In this document: positions 1 through 10,960 of the stretch, in pieces
Numbering within the stretch: the stretch's first letter is position 1
Layout: each line of letters begins with the position of its first letter
NCBI RefSeq assembly: GCF_000812465.1
Contig: NZ_JWMA01000177.1
Span: 1 to 44,658 of the forward strand
From: Cupriavidus sp. IDO
Lineage (GTDB): Bacteria > Pseudomonadota > Gammaproteobacteria > Burkholderiales > Burkholderiaceae
DNA length: 44,658 nucleotides
Direction of reading: 5' to 3'
The notes under the pieces: generated by a model
Seen by the model: the letters and a program-made list of their open reading frames with translations, nothing else
The model's database searches: none
What the model was told of the DNA's origin: nothing
Made by a program: the position numbers and the translations under genes

Positions 1-27
1 CGTACCCATCCCCTTGGTTCCGGTTGT

Positions 28-626
28 TCAGACGACCAAGGTTAACAGCTTGCCGGAAAGGTTAACAGCCCCCTCTGGGTCTTTTTGAAACGGTCTCTTA
101 GTCGCCGGCAACGGGGCCGCACTTACGACGTCATACGCGCCGGGCGGAAGGTTGCCCACGTTGAGGGTCGGATTGCGTGCATTGCGGCAGGCTGGCAATG
201 GCTCACCCATAGGGCCGAGTACCGTGCGCCAATAGCGCGCATTGCGGCCGACCACAACCACCGCCCCGCGCTCGACCGCCGCGCGAACTAGATCGACCTG
301 CCCTGCCATTGACGGCAATCGCAGGCGGTCATCGAATGCCGCCGATGCCCACGGGTGAATCTGCACCAGCGCGACCCGCTGCACGCCAAACTCGGCGACG
401 AGGTCTCGTACTTTCGGCACGCACCAACTGCGCATTCCCGGCGTCGCCTCATGAGCAGCGAAGAGAACGGCCAGCCGTCGCGTGCGAACGTATGGCCGGC
501 CGCGCTGCTGGTCTCATCAAACCCCGGATTTGAGAGAAGGAGGATGACGCGGGCGGTCCGGGGGTCACCGTCGAACGAATGTGGACCTATCTCGGTCCCC
601 GTCGCCCGCGACCAACGCATGGTCAC
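28..626 (-). pseudogene. Frameshifted conserved hypothetical, possibly uracil-DNA-glycosylase-like fold
   Basis: Two overlapping minus-strand reading frames (288-626 and 28-435) join into one protein if a single base is removed near 449-455. The join then reads continuously through WPFSSLHEATPGM into the downstream frame. The N-terminal half contains VILLLSNPGFDET and the C-terminal half has a hydrophobic strand followed by VVVVGRNARYW. This layout is reminiscent of uracil-DNA-glycosylase-like hypothetical proteins, but I do not recognise the family with certainty. The last ~25 residues (KDPEGAVNLSGKL and on) look like read-through into unrelated DNA, so the 3' end may also be damaged. Start ATG at 626. 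The frameshift is seen directly; the function is a guess. Confidence 0.5.
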
Positions 627-855
627 TCTTGTTTGCGATCAATGTTAAAAGTCTGTGACAGCGTAAGCGCTGCACCCACGCTTCAGTTCATCGACGCTTC
701 AGTTTGACCATTACCCGACCAGACTATAGACTTCCGAACTGCGTTTGGTGCGTGCACAAGAAACGGGGCTTACGCTTAAGTCGGCATCGCTGGGACAGGG
801 CCGTCCACGGTGTGCGGCGAGCTTGGGCTCGCTAACGAACACCAGGGGGAGTGCC

Positions 856-2106
856 ATGGGACTTCTTGCTAAATTCGCATGCAGGGCTGGTTTGCGCCGC
901 GCAGCCGCCTCTGTTGGGCTTGTCATAGCCTTTGGGGCCTTGCCCTCGACTTTTTCTCTTGCCCAAAGCACCTCAACTTCCCCCGCCCCTACCCCTCCCT
1001 ACAGTTATTTCGTCACCGGTGCGCAGTATTTCATGGCCCCGTCCCCAACGCCGGTGCAAGCGCTTCCTGCACCTCGCCCACAGGCCTTGCAGCCCGTGGT
1101 TCTGATGGGTGGGGGGCCCGACGTTGACGAGGCATACCGGTGGATGATTCAGCAGGCAGGCATCACAAGATCTACCGGCGGGCGGTTTGTCGTGATTCGA
1201 GCCAGTGGCACGGATGCCTACGACCCCTATTTCTATTACAGCGATAAGCAAAACTCCACCAATGTCCCTGCGGTGGATGGCTTTGTCGGCGGTGCCTATC
1301 TTGGGCTAACTTCGGCTGAAACCCTCATCATTTCCAGCGTTGAGGGTGCCAATGACCCATTTGTTAATGCCGTGGTCGGCTCAGCAAACGCTTTGTGGAT
1401 CGCAGGCGGTGACCAAAGTAATTACATCAAGCTTTGGAAAGGCACCAAACTCGAGGCGACGATCGCGTCGCTCCTGGAAAACCAAATCCCCGTAGGTGGC
1501 ACCAGCGCAGGAGCCAATGTGCTCAGCGAGTTCATTTTTTCCGCCCTGAACGGAACGGTCACGTCGGCACAGGCATTGAGCGACCCATACAACAACCTCA
1601 TGACCTTCGATCCGACCCCTTTTTCGGGATCTAGTTTCTTGAACATTCCTGCTTTACAGAATACTTTTGTTGACCCGCATTTCGACTCTCGGGATCGCAT
1701 GGGTCGACTAGTCACGTTCGTCTCCAGAACCATCGCCCCGGGGTCTAACAACACAGGCTGCCCCCAGGGGATTCTGAAGCCTTCAAATGCCAGGGGTATT
1801 GGTATCGATGTCGAAACTGCACTCGAAATCCAAAAGGTTTCAGGGCGTTACCTCGCGCAGCGGGTAACCAATCTTTCAACGAATTCAAGCAGCGCCATCC
1901 ACTTCCTGAGGCCGCTGACACTGCCCAGCGTCTGCGCACCTGGCACGCCATTGACAATGCCTGACGTCTTTATCGAGAAGCTGGGCGACTCGAACATCGT
2001 TTTCGACATAACTAACTGGTGGAACGGCGGCAACGATCTCAGGCTTCCCAGCTACACAGTTCGTGAAGATGCCGGTGTCGAGAGTCCGAAGAAAATCCCA
2101 TATTGA
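856..2106 (+). CDS. Exported cyanophycinase-like serine peptidase (family S51)
   Basis: A predicted secreted or periplasmic peptidase of the cyanophycinase/S51 family (416 aa). Cyanophycinases cleave the Asp-Arg storage polymer cyanophycin; relatives act on other isoaspartyl or dipeptide substrates. Residues 1 to about 37 form a signal peptide (basic start, hydrophobic core, cleavage near TFSLAQ). The mature part starts the family fold with VVLMGGGPDVDEA. The nucleophile elbow is GGTSAGA with Ser near residue 217, followed by a DPHFDSRDRMGRL segment with the family's conserved His and acidic residues, then GIGIDVETAL. I chose ATG 856 because AGGGGGA lies just upstream and the signal peptide starts cleanly; the frame stays open upstream to 745. 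No cyanophycin synthetase is in the window, so the substrate is unknown. Confidence 0.85.
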   Translation: MGLLAKFACRAGLRRAAASVGLVIAFGALPSTFSLAQSTSTSPAPTPPYSYFVTGAQYFMAPSPTPVQALPAPRPQALQPVVLMGGGPDVDEAYRWMIQQAGITRSTGGRFVVIRASGTDAYDPYFYYSDKQNSTNVPAVDGFVGGAYLGLTSAETLIISSVEGANDPFVNAVVGSANALWIAGGDQSNYIKLWKGTKLEATIASLLENQIPVGGTSAGANVLSEFIFSALNGTVTSAQALSDPYNNLMTFDPTPFSGSSFLNIPALQNTFVDPHFDSRDRMGRLVTFVSRTIAPGSNNTGCPQGILKPSNARGIGIDVETALEIQKVSGRYLAQRVTNLSTNSSSAIHFLRPLTLPSVCAPGTPLTMPDVFIEKLGDSNIVFDITNWWNGGNDLRLPSYTVREDAGVESPKKIPY

Positions 2107-2537
2107 GATGAGATTCCAACTCGGCGTAATCGGCGACCAGATTTCGCGCTTCCGGCGTCTGGCCTTCAATTTGTAGCTCAGAGCGCGTGGCAGGAACAGA
2201 ACATCATTACGATCAATCAGCCGACATTCACTAGTTGACTGACCCTAACCGGAGCCAGTCTTTCATTTCTCTATGTCTCTACGGACGGATGTCGCTTCAT
2301 CGGCCGACTCGGCCATCCTTCCCTGCATCGGTGGACGTCCGTACCGGCCGATGATCGGTCCGCGCCGCCAACAGGCGAATGACCGCTGTACCTCAGGAAG
2401 AGACGTAAGGCCGGCCGAGTGTTGAAGGGCCATAAAGGGTCGGGAAGAGACGGTTGCCAATAGTCGGCGATGGCTGCCTGCTGGCCAGTCTTTAGCCCTC
2501 CATCCCACCGTCGCATCGCGCAGGTAACGGGCTTTGC
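2107..2537. other. Intergenic stretch without a convincing gene
   Basis: About 430 bp between the 3' ends of the convergent peptidase and DsbA-like genes. Short open frames exist on the minus strand (2263-2516), but they lack ribosome sites and family features. No clear hairpin followed by a T run was found. Confidence 0.5.
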
Positions 2538-3195
2538 CTAGCCCCTCGTCGATGGCTGCGCTTCGGCAAGAATTTCCCGGATGGCTTGCTCAAAGGCTTC
2601 CACAGGCTGTCCGCCAGTGACGAGATAGCGGTTGTTGAAGATGACGGACGGGACCGACTGGATACCCATGCCATGGTACTCCCGCTCTTCTGCACGAACC
2701 TCGGCATAGTCATCGCTTTCCAACACCTTGCGCGCCGCCACTACATCTAACCCTGCCAATTCCGCAGCTTCGACAAGCACGTCGCGCTTGCCAGGATCTT
2801 TGCCGTCCATATGGTAGGCGCGCAGCAGCGCCAACTTGAGCATTAGCTGCCTGCCCTTGATGCTAGCCCAATGCAGCAGCCGATGGGCATCAAACGTGTT
2901 GTAGACGCGCGCGCGTGCGCCGAAGACAAAGCCCACGCTCGCGCCACGCTCACGAATCATGGCCTGGCTCTCGGCAATCTGTGCCGGCGTGCGCCCGTAC
3001 TTCTTCCCAAGGTAGTCGACGATGGGCCTCTCCCTCCGTTCCCATTTGCGGATTCAGCTCAAAAGGGTGGACGATAATCCGGGCGTCCACAGCATCGCCA
3101 AGACGCGTTAGCGCCAACCGTAGTGAAGACAATCCGATCGCGCACCATGGACATGCGATATCGGAGACAAAATCGATTCTAAGCGGTTGAGTCAT
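2538..3195 (-). pseudogene. DsbA/FrnE-family thiol oxidoreductase, frameshifted
   Basis: A DsbA-like thioredoxin-fold protein of the FrnE/2-hydroxychromene-2-carboxylate isomerase type, predicted cytosolic. The N-terminal frame starts at 3195 with MTQPLRIDFVSDIACPWC; the CxxC pair is Cys15-Pro-Trp-Cys18. It runs to HPFELNPQMGTEGE and is then thrown out of frame. The remaining ~155 residues continue in a second frame (IVDYLGKKYGRTPAQIAES, then GASVGFVFGARARVYNT, ending at 2538) and include the cis-Pro region SVPSVIFNNRYLVTGGQP. Removing one base in the GGG at 3024-3026 restores a full-length protein of about 218 aa. Either a recent inactivating insertion or a sequencing error; everything else looks intact. 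Confidence 0.85.
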
Positions 3196-3603
3196 GGCTC
3201 TCCTGGCGGGTCAGAGTGGCCGTCGGCACTCGTATGAGTGGAGCAGTCGGCGACGGGGTAGCCCGAATTGCCAACCTATGCAGGAATGCACTGCAGGCAT
3301 GTCGGGCTTAAGAGGCGACTGCGAGGTCTGTCGCGTGATTCTGCTCCGGAAGCGCATCGCGCAAGTCCGGGCAGATAGGGTTGACCGGCAAGCTGTCGTT
3401 TAGGCACGCATCTTCTTTCCTTAAGGTTCAGGTTTGTCGTGTAGGCGCACAGATTTCGCTATGTTTGTCGTTTAACCACGCTCGTGTCGCTTTAGCCACT
3501 CGCCGGTCGGCAGGTAATAAAGATTGGCCCTTTGGGCGCCTGCGCTTGCAGGGCGCCTTGTTCTGCGCCACAGTTGCCCTACCGGACCAAGCTGGAGACT
3601 GTG
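3196..3603. other. Intergenic region with degenerate TGTCGTTTA repeats
   Basis: About 400 bp between the divergent DsbA-like and YyaL-like genes. No gene is credible. Four short, similarly oriented degenerate copies of a TGTCGTTTARSCAC-like word lie at about 3394, 3435, 3466 and 3485. Promoters for both flanking genes should be here, but I cannot name -35/-10 boxes with confidence. Confidence 0.5.
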
Positions 3604-5592
<1,989 letters not shown>

Positions 5593-5848
5593 CTGTCACG
5601 ATGCTATTCGACCATTGTCCGTGACCCCTGAGGGTCCGCAAAGGCCGCCGAATTGCAGCGAGCTATTTGTGCAAGCCTAGACTTCCGCTCCTCGCCGATT
5701 GCGTTGAATTACTCGGTGGACTCTGTGTGTCGGTCATGCGGGCAGACCGACTGTTCTCGGCTGCGAATTGCCGTTCGAACTATCCTGCACCCACCCATGA
5801 CTAATCGTGCTGACCCTCCGGTTTTGGGTGCCAATCCGGCCGTTCGCC
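5593..5848. other. Intergenic stretch, nothing recognised
   Basis: About 260 bp lying between the 3' ends of the YyaL-like gene and the aminotransferase remnant. No hairpin-T terminator and no gene-like frame with a ribosome site. Confidence 0.4.
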
Positions 5849-6465
5849 CTAATCCTTTCGCACGTCCAAGGGTCGGGAAGCGACGATCGCCCCCTCGGCC
5901 AGAAACAGCCAGGCGCACCGTATAGAGAAGCTTCGGACGGTCCGCCGCCGGGCTTTCACGCAGCATTGACGCCAGCCTGTCGACGTCCGTGCCGTAGCAT
6001 CAACGGGCACCTGGACGGTCCTCGCCTTTGCGAGCTTGAGTGCCTGGAGCGTTGCGGGATAAGCCGGCGTCTCCACGTACGCGACGTCGCCGGCGTCCAT
6101 GAAGATGCGAACCAGGATGTCGAAGGCTTGCTGAGACCCGGTTGTCACAAGCACACGCTCAGGCGGACAGGTGACGTCGCGCGACAGCATTAGTGCCGAC
6201 AATACCTCGCAGTTCGGCAAAGCCCTCAGTCGAACCGTACTGGAGCACGCCCCCCGCATGCAACGCAGGCTCGGCTGCCGCCTACAATCCTTCGATGTCG
6301 AAGAGACCAGGAGATGGGTGTCCCCCGGCAAAGGAGATCATCCCGGGGCGACTCAGGTATGGGAACAGCTCGCGAATCGGCGAGCCGGCTGGATCAGCAA
6401 AGCCATGTGAGAAAGGGATGGGCAGCGCCATCGGAGCATAGTTGGGCGATCGTACTCAGGAACCT
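5849..6465 (-). pseudogene. Class I/II PLP aminotransferase remnant (2-aminoadipate aminotransferase-like)
   Basis: Minus-strand wreck of a fold-type I aminotransferase. From 6431 it reads MALPIPFSHGFADPAG, then LSRPGMISFAGGHPSPGLFD, the usual N terminus of LysN/MocR-type aminotransferases, and hits an in-frame TAG right after DIEGL. It resumes as LHAGGVLQYGSTEGFAELR, shifts frame, and continues as DVTCPPERVLVTTGSQQAFD and AGDVAYVETPAYPATLQA, then shifts again near 6000 and stops in unrelated sequence. The PLP-lysine half is missing. It lies directly downstream of the lysine 6-dehydrogenase and aldehyde dehydrogenase genes, on the same strand. An aminotransferase converting 2-aminoadipate to 2-oxoadipate is the expected next step there. 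The remnant and its stops are seen; the substrate is inferred from context. Confidence 0.85.
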
Positions 6466-6540
6466 GGCGCCGGCGGCAAACTGCTGCATGGATGCAACTC
6501 AGACTGAGCAAGTTCCTGACACCGTCCGGGTATCGCCAGG

Positions 6541-8043
6541 TCAGATTCCGAATTCAATGCCCTGGGCAAGCGGGAGATCGTTCCCAAAGTTGATCGTGTT
6601 CGTCGCACGGCGCATATAAGCCTTCCACGAATCACTTCCGGACTCTCGCCCGCCGCCTGTCTCCTTCTCACCACCGAAGGCGCCACCAATCTCCGCGCCG
6701 CTGGGGCCAATGTTCACATTTGCGATACCGCAATCGCTTCCGGAGGCGGAGAGAAACTCCTCCATCTCGCGCATGTCCGTGGTGAAGATGCTGGACGATA
6801 GTCCCTGAGGCACGGCGTTGTTCAGGGCGATCGCTTCGTCGAGCGTTTCATAGCGCAGCACATACAGGATCGGTGCGAATGTCTCATGGTAGACAATGCC
6901 GGTTTGCCTGGGCATCTCGACAATAGTCGGCTGAACGTAGTATGCATCAGTGATTTCCTCGAAGACGCGCTCCCCGCCGAAGACTTTTCCACCATCCTCG
7001 ACTGCCGCAGCCAATGCCTTGTTCATCGCAAAATATGCCTGCTTGTCAATCAGCGGTCCGATCATCGATGCAGAATCGAGCGGATTTCCAATACGCACCT
7101 GCCGATAGACCTTCTTCACTTCGTCGACGACCTTGTCATAAATCGACGCGTGCACGATCAGTCGACGCAAAGTCGTACATCGCTGACCGGCCGTGCCCAT
7201 GGCTGCGAACGCGACGGCTCGCACGACTAGGCTGAGATCCGCCGACGGACAGACGATGCCGGCATTGTTACCACCAAGTTCCAGGATCGTGCGCGCGAAT
7301 CGCTCGGAAGCGACCTTGGCAATTTCCCGACCCATGCGCGTGCTGCCGGTGGCACTGATCAGCGGAATGCGCGGATCGCGTACCAAGCGCTCGCCAAGCT
7401 CGCGTCTGCCTTGAACCAACTGGCTGAGGTGTGTCGGCGCTGCCCCGAACTTCGCACAGACCTTGTCAAAGATCACCTGGACAGCAGCGGCGGACAAAGG
7501 CGTCTTTTCCGATGGTTTCCAGATGACAGCATTACCGCAAACAAGTGCCAGTGCGGCATTCCATGCCCATACAGCAACCGGGAAGTTGAATGCCGTCACC
7601 ACGAGACAGGGCCCCACCGGATGCCAGGCCTCCATCATCCGGTGATTCGGTCGTTCGGAAGCAATCGTCAAGCCGTACAGTTGCCGCGACAATCCGACGG
7701 CGAAGTCGCAGATGTCGATCATCTCCTGCACTTCCCCGAGCCCTTCCTGCAGAATCTTGCCTGTCTCGAGGCTTACCAGCCGACCCAGCGCGTCCTTGCG
7801 TGCACGCAATTCCTCGCCTAACAGCCGGACAAGCTCCCCGCGCCGAGGCGCCGGAACCTTGCGCCACACCTCGAACGCCCGGACGCTGTCCGCGATCACA
7901 GCCTCGGCATCGCCTGCGGTCGCGACGTCCAGGCTGGCCAGCAATCGGCCGTCAATGGGGGAATGCACCTTCATGGAGCCATCTTGCCTGGAGATGGCTT
8001 CCAGGCCGTTGTCCATGAGAATCTGCTTAGCGTCGATGTTCAT
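6541..8043 (-). CDS. amaB: L-piperidine-6-carboxylate / 2-aminoadipate-6-semialdehyde dehydrogenase (ALDH7 type)
   Basis: A 500-residue NAD(P)-dependent aldehyde dehydrogenase of the ALDH7/antiquitin group, which oxidises aminoadipate semialdehyde (in equilibrium with piperideine-6-carboxylate) to 2-aminoadipate in lysine breakdown. Motifs: cofactor-binding NFPVAVWAWN and WKPSEKTPLS, SATGSTRMGR, Glu255 in LELGGNNAGIV, and the catalytic Cys289 in GTAGQRCTTLRRL, which matches ALDH7. The C-terminal FGGEKETGGGRESGSD is also typical. ATG 8043 is preceded by GAGGAGAGG. Only 30 bp separate it from the upstream dehydrogenase gene, so the two are probably one transcript. It looks fully intact, unlike the aminotransferase that follows it. 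Confidence 0.92.
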   Translation of the reverse strand: MNIDAKQILMDNGLEAISRQDGSMKVHSPIDGRLLASLDVATAGDAEAVIADSVRAFEVWRKVPAPRRGELVRLLGEELRARKDALGRLVSLETGKILQEGLGEVQEMIDICDFAVGLSRQLYGLTIASERPNHRMMEAWHPVGPCLVVTAFNFPVAVWAWNAALALVCGNAVIWKPSEKTPLSAAAVQVIFDKVCAKFGAAPTHLSQLVQGRRELGERLVRDPRIPLISATGSTRMGREIAKVASERFARTILELGGNNAGIVCPSADLSLVVRAVAFAAMGTAGQRCTTLRRLIVHASIYDKVVDEVKKVYRQVRIGNPLDSASMIGPLIDKQAYFAMNKALAAAVEDGGKVFGGERVFEEITDAYYVQPTIVEMPRQTGIVYHETFAPILYVLRYETLDEAIALNNAVPQGLSSSIFTTDMREMEEFLSASGSDCGIANVNIGPSGAEIGGAFGGEKETGGGRESGSDSWKAYMRRATNTINFGNDLPLAQGIEFGI

Positions 8044-8073
8044 CCTGCCTCTCCTCAGCCCCGTGGGGGTCCT

Positions 8074-9150
8074 TCACTCGGCTGACCCGTAGACTTTGCC
8101 GAACCGGTTGTCCAGGAAATCGTGAAGGCAAATGGCTTCCTGGCGAATGAAGCCCTTGCCTGGGAGCTTCCCCTGACGAAAGAGATCAACTGCGGTACAG
8201 ACGCCCGAAGCGGTTGTGCTCTGGATCGCGCTCTCGTAGAGACCGTTCTCGTGGGTTGCGAAGATCTTGCGCGAAAAGACCTCCTGCACAAGCTTGCCGT
8301 CGCGCAGCCCGCTTACCGTCACGAAAACCAGCACCACGTCCTGCCTCGTCGTCGGAACGCTCTTGCGCAGGATCGACTTCAGCAGCTCCTGGTCGCGCTT
8401 CAATCCGAGGTCATGCAGAAGAAATTTCATGCGCTGCTGGTGACCGGGGTAGCGAACCGATTTGTAGTCAAGATTGCGGATCTTGCCTTCGAGCGTCTCA
8501 CAAAGCGTGCCAAGGCCTCCCGAAGTGTTGAAGGCCTCATACTCGACGCCATCCAGCGAGAAATGCTCGATGCCTTCCAGGGGTTCGACAGAGATTCGCT
8601 CCCCTTCGCGCAATGCCTCACAGGGATGGCAATACTCATTCACGAGGCCGTCGACGCTCCAGGTCAGGTTGTACTTGAGTTCGTTCGTCGGAAATTCGGG
8701 CAGCGCACCCACCCGCATCTTCACGTCGTGGACGACATCGAACGACCGAGCCAGCGAGTTCGCAGCGATTCCGATGAACCCCGGAGCGAGCCCGCACTGG
8801 GGCATGAATGCAACGTTTGCACCTGCTGCAAGTTGCGAGATGGCCTTGGTGGCCTGTACATCTTCTGTAAGATCGAAGTAATTCGTTTCGGCGTTCCTGG
8901 CAGCGTGAGCCGCCTTTGTCGCCATGTGGTAGGGAAGTGCATTGATCACCAGATCGGCCGGCGCCAGCAGTTTCTCCAGTGCGCCTTGATCGTTGGAATC
9001 GACGACAACGCGCTCGACGTTGAGGTGCCCCACCGACTTCAGCGCAGATGCTTCGCGATCCGCGACCGTCACAGCGTAGTCGCCACTGTTCGATAGGAGC
9101 CGCGCGATAGTCTGACCAATATGACCCGAACCCAACAGAACCGTCTGCAT
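8074..9150 (-). CDS. lysDH: Lysine 6-dehydrogenase-like protein (saccharopine dehydrogenase fold)
   Basis: A 358-residue NAD(P)-dependent oxidoreductase. The Rossmann start is VLLGSGHIGQTIARLL. The C-terminal catalytic part resembles lysine 6-dehydrogenases: PQCGLAPGF, NTSGGLGTL, and DYKSVRYPGH near residue 230. Such enzymes oxidatively deaminate the epsilon-amino group of L-lysine to allysine/piperideine-6-carboxylate, which is exactly the substrate of the aldehyde dehydrogenase encoded next. Annotation pipelines would probably call it a saccharopine dehydrogenase family protein. The length suits lysine 6-dehydrogenase and is too short for a bifunctional LKR/SDH. The start at 9150 follows AGGGA. 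Likely regulated by the Lrp-type protein encoded 160 bp upstream. Reaction inferred from motifs plus context. Confidence 0.85.
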   Translation of the reverse strand: MQTVLLGSGHIGQTIARLLSNSGDYAVTVADREASALKSVGHLNVERVVVDSNDQGALEKLLAPADLVINALPYHMATKAAHAARNAETNYFDLTEDVQATKAISQLAAGANVAFMPQCGLAPGFIGIAANSLARSFDVVHDVKMRVGALPEFPTNELKYNLTWSVDGLVNEYCHPCEALREGERISVEPLEGIEHFSLDGVEYEAFNTSGGLGTLCETLEGKIRNLDYKSVRYPGHQQRMKFLLHDLGLKRDQELLKSILRKSVPTTRQDVVLVFVTVSGLRDGKLVQEVFSRKIFATHENGLYESAIQSTTASGVCTAVDLFRQGKLPGKGFIRQEAICLHDFLDNRFGKVYGSAE

Positions 9151-9204
9151 TTTTTCTTCCCTGAAGAATGAACTAAAGTGAGACCATTCTAGGGAAGCTG
9201 CGAG

Positions 9205-9265
9205 TCCAAATAAATTGACAAATCGTCATAAAGTATCGCCATTGCAGACAATATGACGACCGAAG
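9205..9265. promoter_or_regulatory. Putative operator/promoter region of the lysine genes
   Basis: An AT-rich patch upstream of the dehydrogenase start (9150). It contains an imperfect dyad TTGACAAATCGTCATAA (9215-9231) and a related GACAATATGACGAC about 30 bp further upstream. Paired, helically spaced sites next to an Lrp/AsnC gene suggest binding by that regulator. Not tested. Confidence 0.4.
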
Positions 9266-9311
9266 AAGTCAATCTGTAGCGCTCATATTCTAATTGGCTT
9301 CGCGCCAACAC

Positions 9312-9776
9312 TCAGGCCGCGTCCGGCATGTCTCCGCGATTGATCTTTCGGGCCAGAACAATGGATGTAGTCGTCTTGATGACACCGTCCATCTCGCCAA
9401 TTTCATCAAGGATGCGATCGAGTTGATCTGGCGTGGTAACACGCAGCCAGGCGACATAGTCAAACTCCCCACTTACAGCGCACAGCATGTGCACCTCCGG
9501 CATACGGGCAAATCGCTTTACAACATCGCGCCCAGACTTTGGTTGCAGCGTGATTCCTACATAGGCATGCAGGCTCGGGTCGACCACATCCTGGCCAAGC
9601 TTAATGGTGTAGCCAGCAATTACACCGCTCTTTTCCAACCGCTCGATTCTGGCAATTACCGTTGTCCTCGCAAGATCAAGGCGGCGTGAAATCTCCGACA
9701 CGGGCGCACGTGCGTCCATTTGCAGCAAAGAAATCAGATGACGGTCGATGTCATCCAGTAAATCCATTCGAATCAT
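9312..9776 (-). CDS. Lrp/AsnC-family transcriptional regulator
   Basis: A 154-residue feast/famine regulator. The N-terminal winged helix-turn-helix spans about residues 5-55 (DLLDDIDRHLISLLQMDARA, then SEISRRLDLARTTVIARI). A C-terminal ligand-binding RAM/AsnC domain spans about 70-150 (AYVGITLQPKSGRDVV, then VSGEFDYVAWLRV). Normal family length. It lies on the same strand just upstream of the lysine dehydrogenase pair. This arrangement, with the dyads at 9215-9260, suggests that it senses lysine or a lysine metabolite and controls those genes. Ligand inferred from context only. ATG at 9776; an alternative in-frame ATG three codons later would make little difference. Confidence 0.9.
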   Translation of the reverse strand: MIRMDLLDDIDRHLISLLQMDARAPVSEISRRLDLARTTVIARIERLEKSGVIAGYTIKLGQDVVDPSLHAYVGITLQPKSGRDVVKRFARMPEVHMLCAVSGEFDYVAWLRVTTPDQLDRILDEIGEMDGVIKTTTSIVLARKINRGDMPDAA

Positions 9777-10207
9777 GGCGACTCCCAGCTAATCTGAGCC
9801 CAGACTATATAAATTCGTTGAAACGGCCAACGACTTCGACGAAGACTTCAGGGTCAGGGACGACTCGGGGGGCGGTCACAACACTTCTCGAAGATTCGAG
9901 AACAGATGACCGCGCAAGTGAAGGTGAGCGGGGCTGCGCGAGTGTCCAGGCGGGTTCGATGCGGATGCGCAGCCTGCTGAAGCCTGAAAACAGGCGTGGG
10001 TAGGCTGGGAATGTCGCTAGGATCCGGTCCCGCCTTGCAGCGCTGCGTCGTGCTCGCACGGTACGACGCGCATTTATGCCAACGCCGGTGCGACGCCCGC
10101 CCTGCCTTGCGGGTGACAGCGAGCTTGCCGGCTGGCTGCGGGGGTTCTTGGCCGAGCCAGGTGACTTCTCTGCCTGGCTCAAAAGCAGGGACCAGCAGTC
10201 CGCGCCA
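9777..10207. other. Intergenic stretch between regulator and transporter genes
   Basis: About 430 bp upstream of the Lrp-type gene and downstream of the ABC operon. No credible gene. It contains one perfect dyad at 9885-9902, listed separately. The remainder shows no repeat or terminator that I can support. Confidence 0.4.
9885..9902. promoter_or_regulatory. Perfect 8-bp inverted repeat, possible operator
   Basis: TTCTCGAA-GA-TTCGAGAA, two perfect 8-base arms around two bases. No T run follows on either strand, so a terminator is unlikely. It lies about 110 bp upstream of the Lrp-type start and could be a protein-binding site. Confidence 0.4.
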
Positions 10208-10957
10208 TCAAGCGGTGACAGCGGATTCCCAGGGGGAGCGGATGTCGGACAGGAATCGCTGCGCCCGCGGATGTTCCGGTCTGTGGAAGAATCGCTCGGG
10301 CTTGGCGCGTTCAAGCACCTTGCCCTGATCCATGAAGATCACGCGATCGGCCACTTCGCGCGCGAAGCCCATTTCATGCGTGACACAGACCATGGTCATC
10401 CCGTCGCGTGCCAGCCCCTTCATCACCTGCAGTACTTCATTGACCATCTCCGGGTCCAGTGCAGAGGTCGGTTCGTCGAACAGCATGACAGGCGGCTTCA
10501 TGGCGAGGGCCCGGGCGATCGCCACGCGCTGCTGCTGGCCGCCCGACAACTGCCCCGGGTAGGCTTGCGCCTTGTGCGGCAGCCCGACGCGATCCAGCAG
10601 ACTCATCGCGAGCTCCTTTGCCTCCTGTCGCGGCATCTGCTTGAGCCGCACCGGCGCGAGCGTGCAGTTATCCAGCACCGTCAGGTGCGGAAACAGGTTG
10701 AACTGCTGGAACACGAAGCCGATGCCGCTGCGCAGCACATTGACGTCCACGCTGCGCGCGTGAACGTCCTGGCCGTTCACGACGATGCTGCCCTTCTGGA
10801 TGGCTTCCAGACGGTTCAGCGTCCGGATCAGCGTCGACTTGCCGGAGCCCGACGGCCCGCACACAACCACGACTTCGCCTTTCGCGACCGTTTCGTTGAT
10901 ATCCACCAGCGCCTGATAGTCACCATACCACTTGCTGACATTTTCAATGGTAATCAT
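10208..10957 (-). CDS. gltL: Polar amino acid ABC transporter, ATP-binding subunit
   Basis: A 249-residue ATPase of the polar amino acid transporter family (GltL/GlnQ type). Walker A GPSGSGKST at residues 34-42, Q-loop FQQFNLFPHLTVLDN, signature LSGGQQQRVAIARAL, Walker B VMLFDEPTSALDPE, and switch His in CVTHEMGFA. It powers import of a polar amino acid, with the two permeases and binding protein encoded immediately upstream. It is the last gene of the four-gene minus-strand operon; the next gene's stop lies 4 bp away. By proximity to the lysine cluster the substrate could be lysine, but the closest familiar arrangement is glutamate/aspartate (gltIJKL). Substrate unproven. Confidence 0.92.
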   Translation of the reverse strand: MITIENVSKWYGDYQALVDINETVAKGEVVVVCGPSGSGKSTLIRTLNRLEAIQKGSIVVNGQDVHARSVDVNVLRSGIGFVFQQFNLFPHLTVLDNCTLAPVRLKQMPRQEAKELAMSLLDRVGLPHKAQAYPGQLSGGQQQRVAIARALAMKPPVMLFDEPTSALDPEMVNEVLQVMKGLARDGMTMVCVTHEMGFAREVADRVIFMDQGKVLERAKPERFFHRPEHPRAQRFLSDIRSPWESAVTA

Positions 10958-10960
10958 GAT

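Noticed and set aside
2263..2516. Two overlapping 81-codon minus-strand frames
   Set aside because: No ribosome site, no motif, and similar frames occur by chance in GC-rich intergenic DNA.
8122..9096. 324-codon open frame on the plus strand
   Set aside because: It lies wholly inside the lysine dehydrogenase gene on the other strand, shows no family motif, and is the long shadow expected in high-GC DNA.
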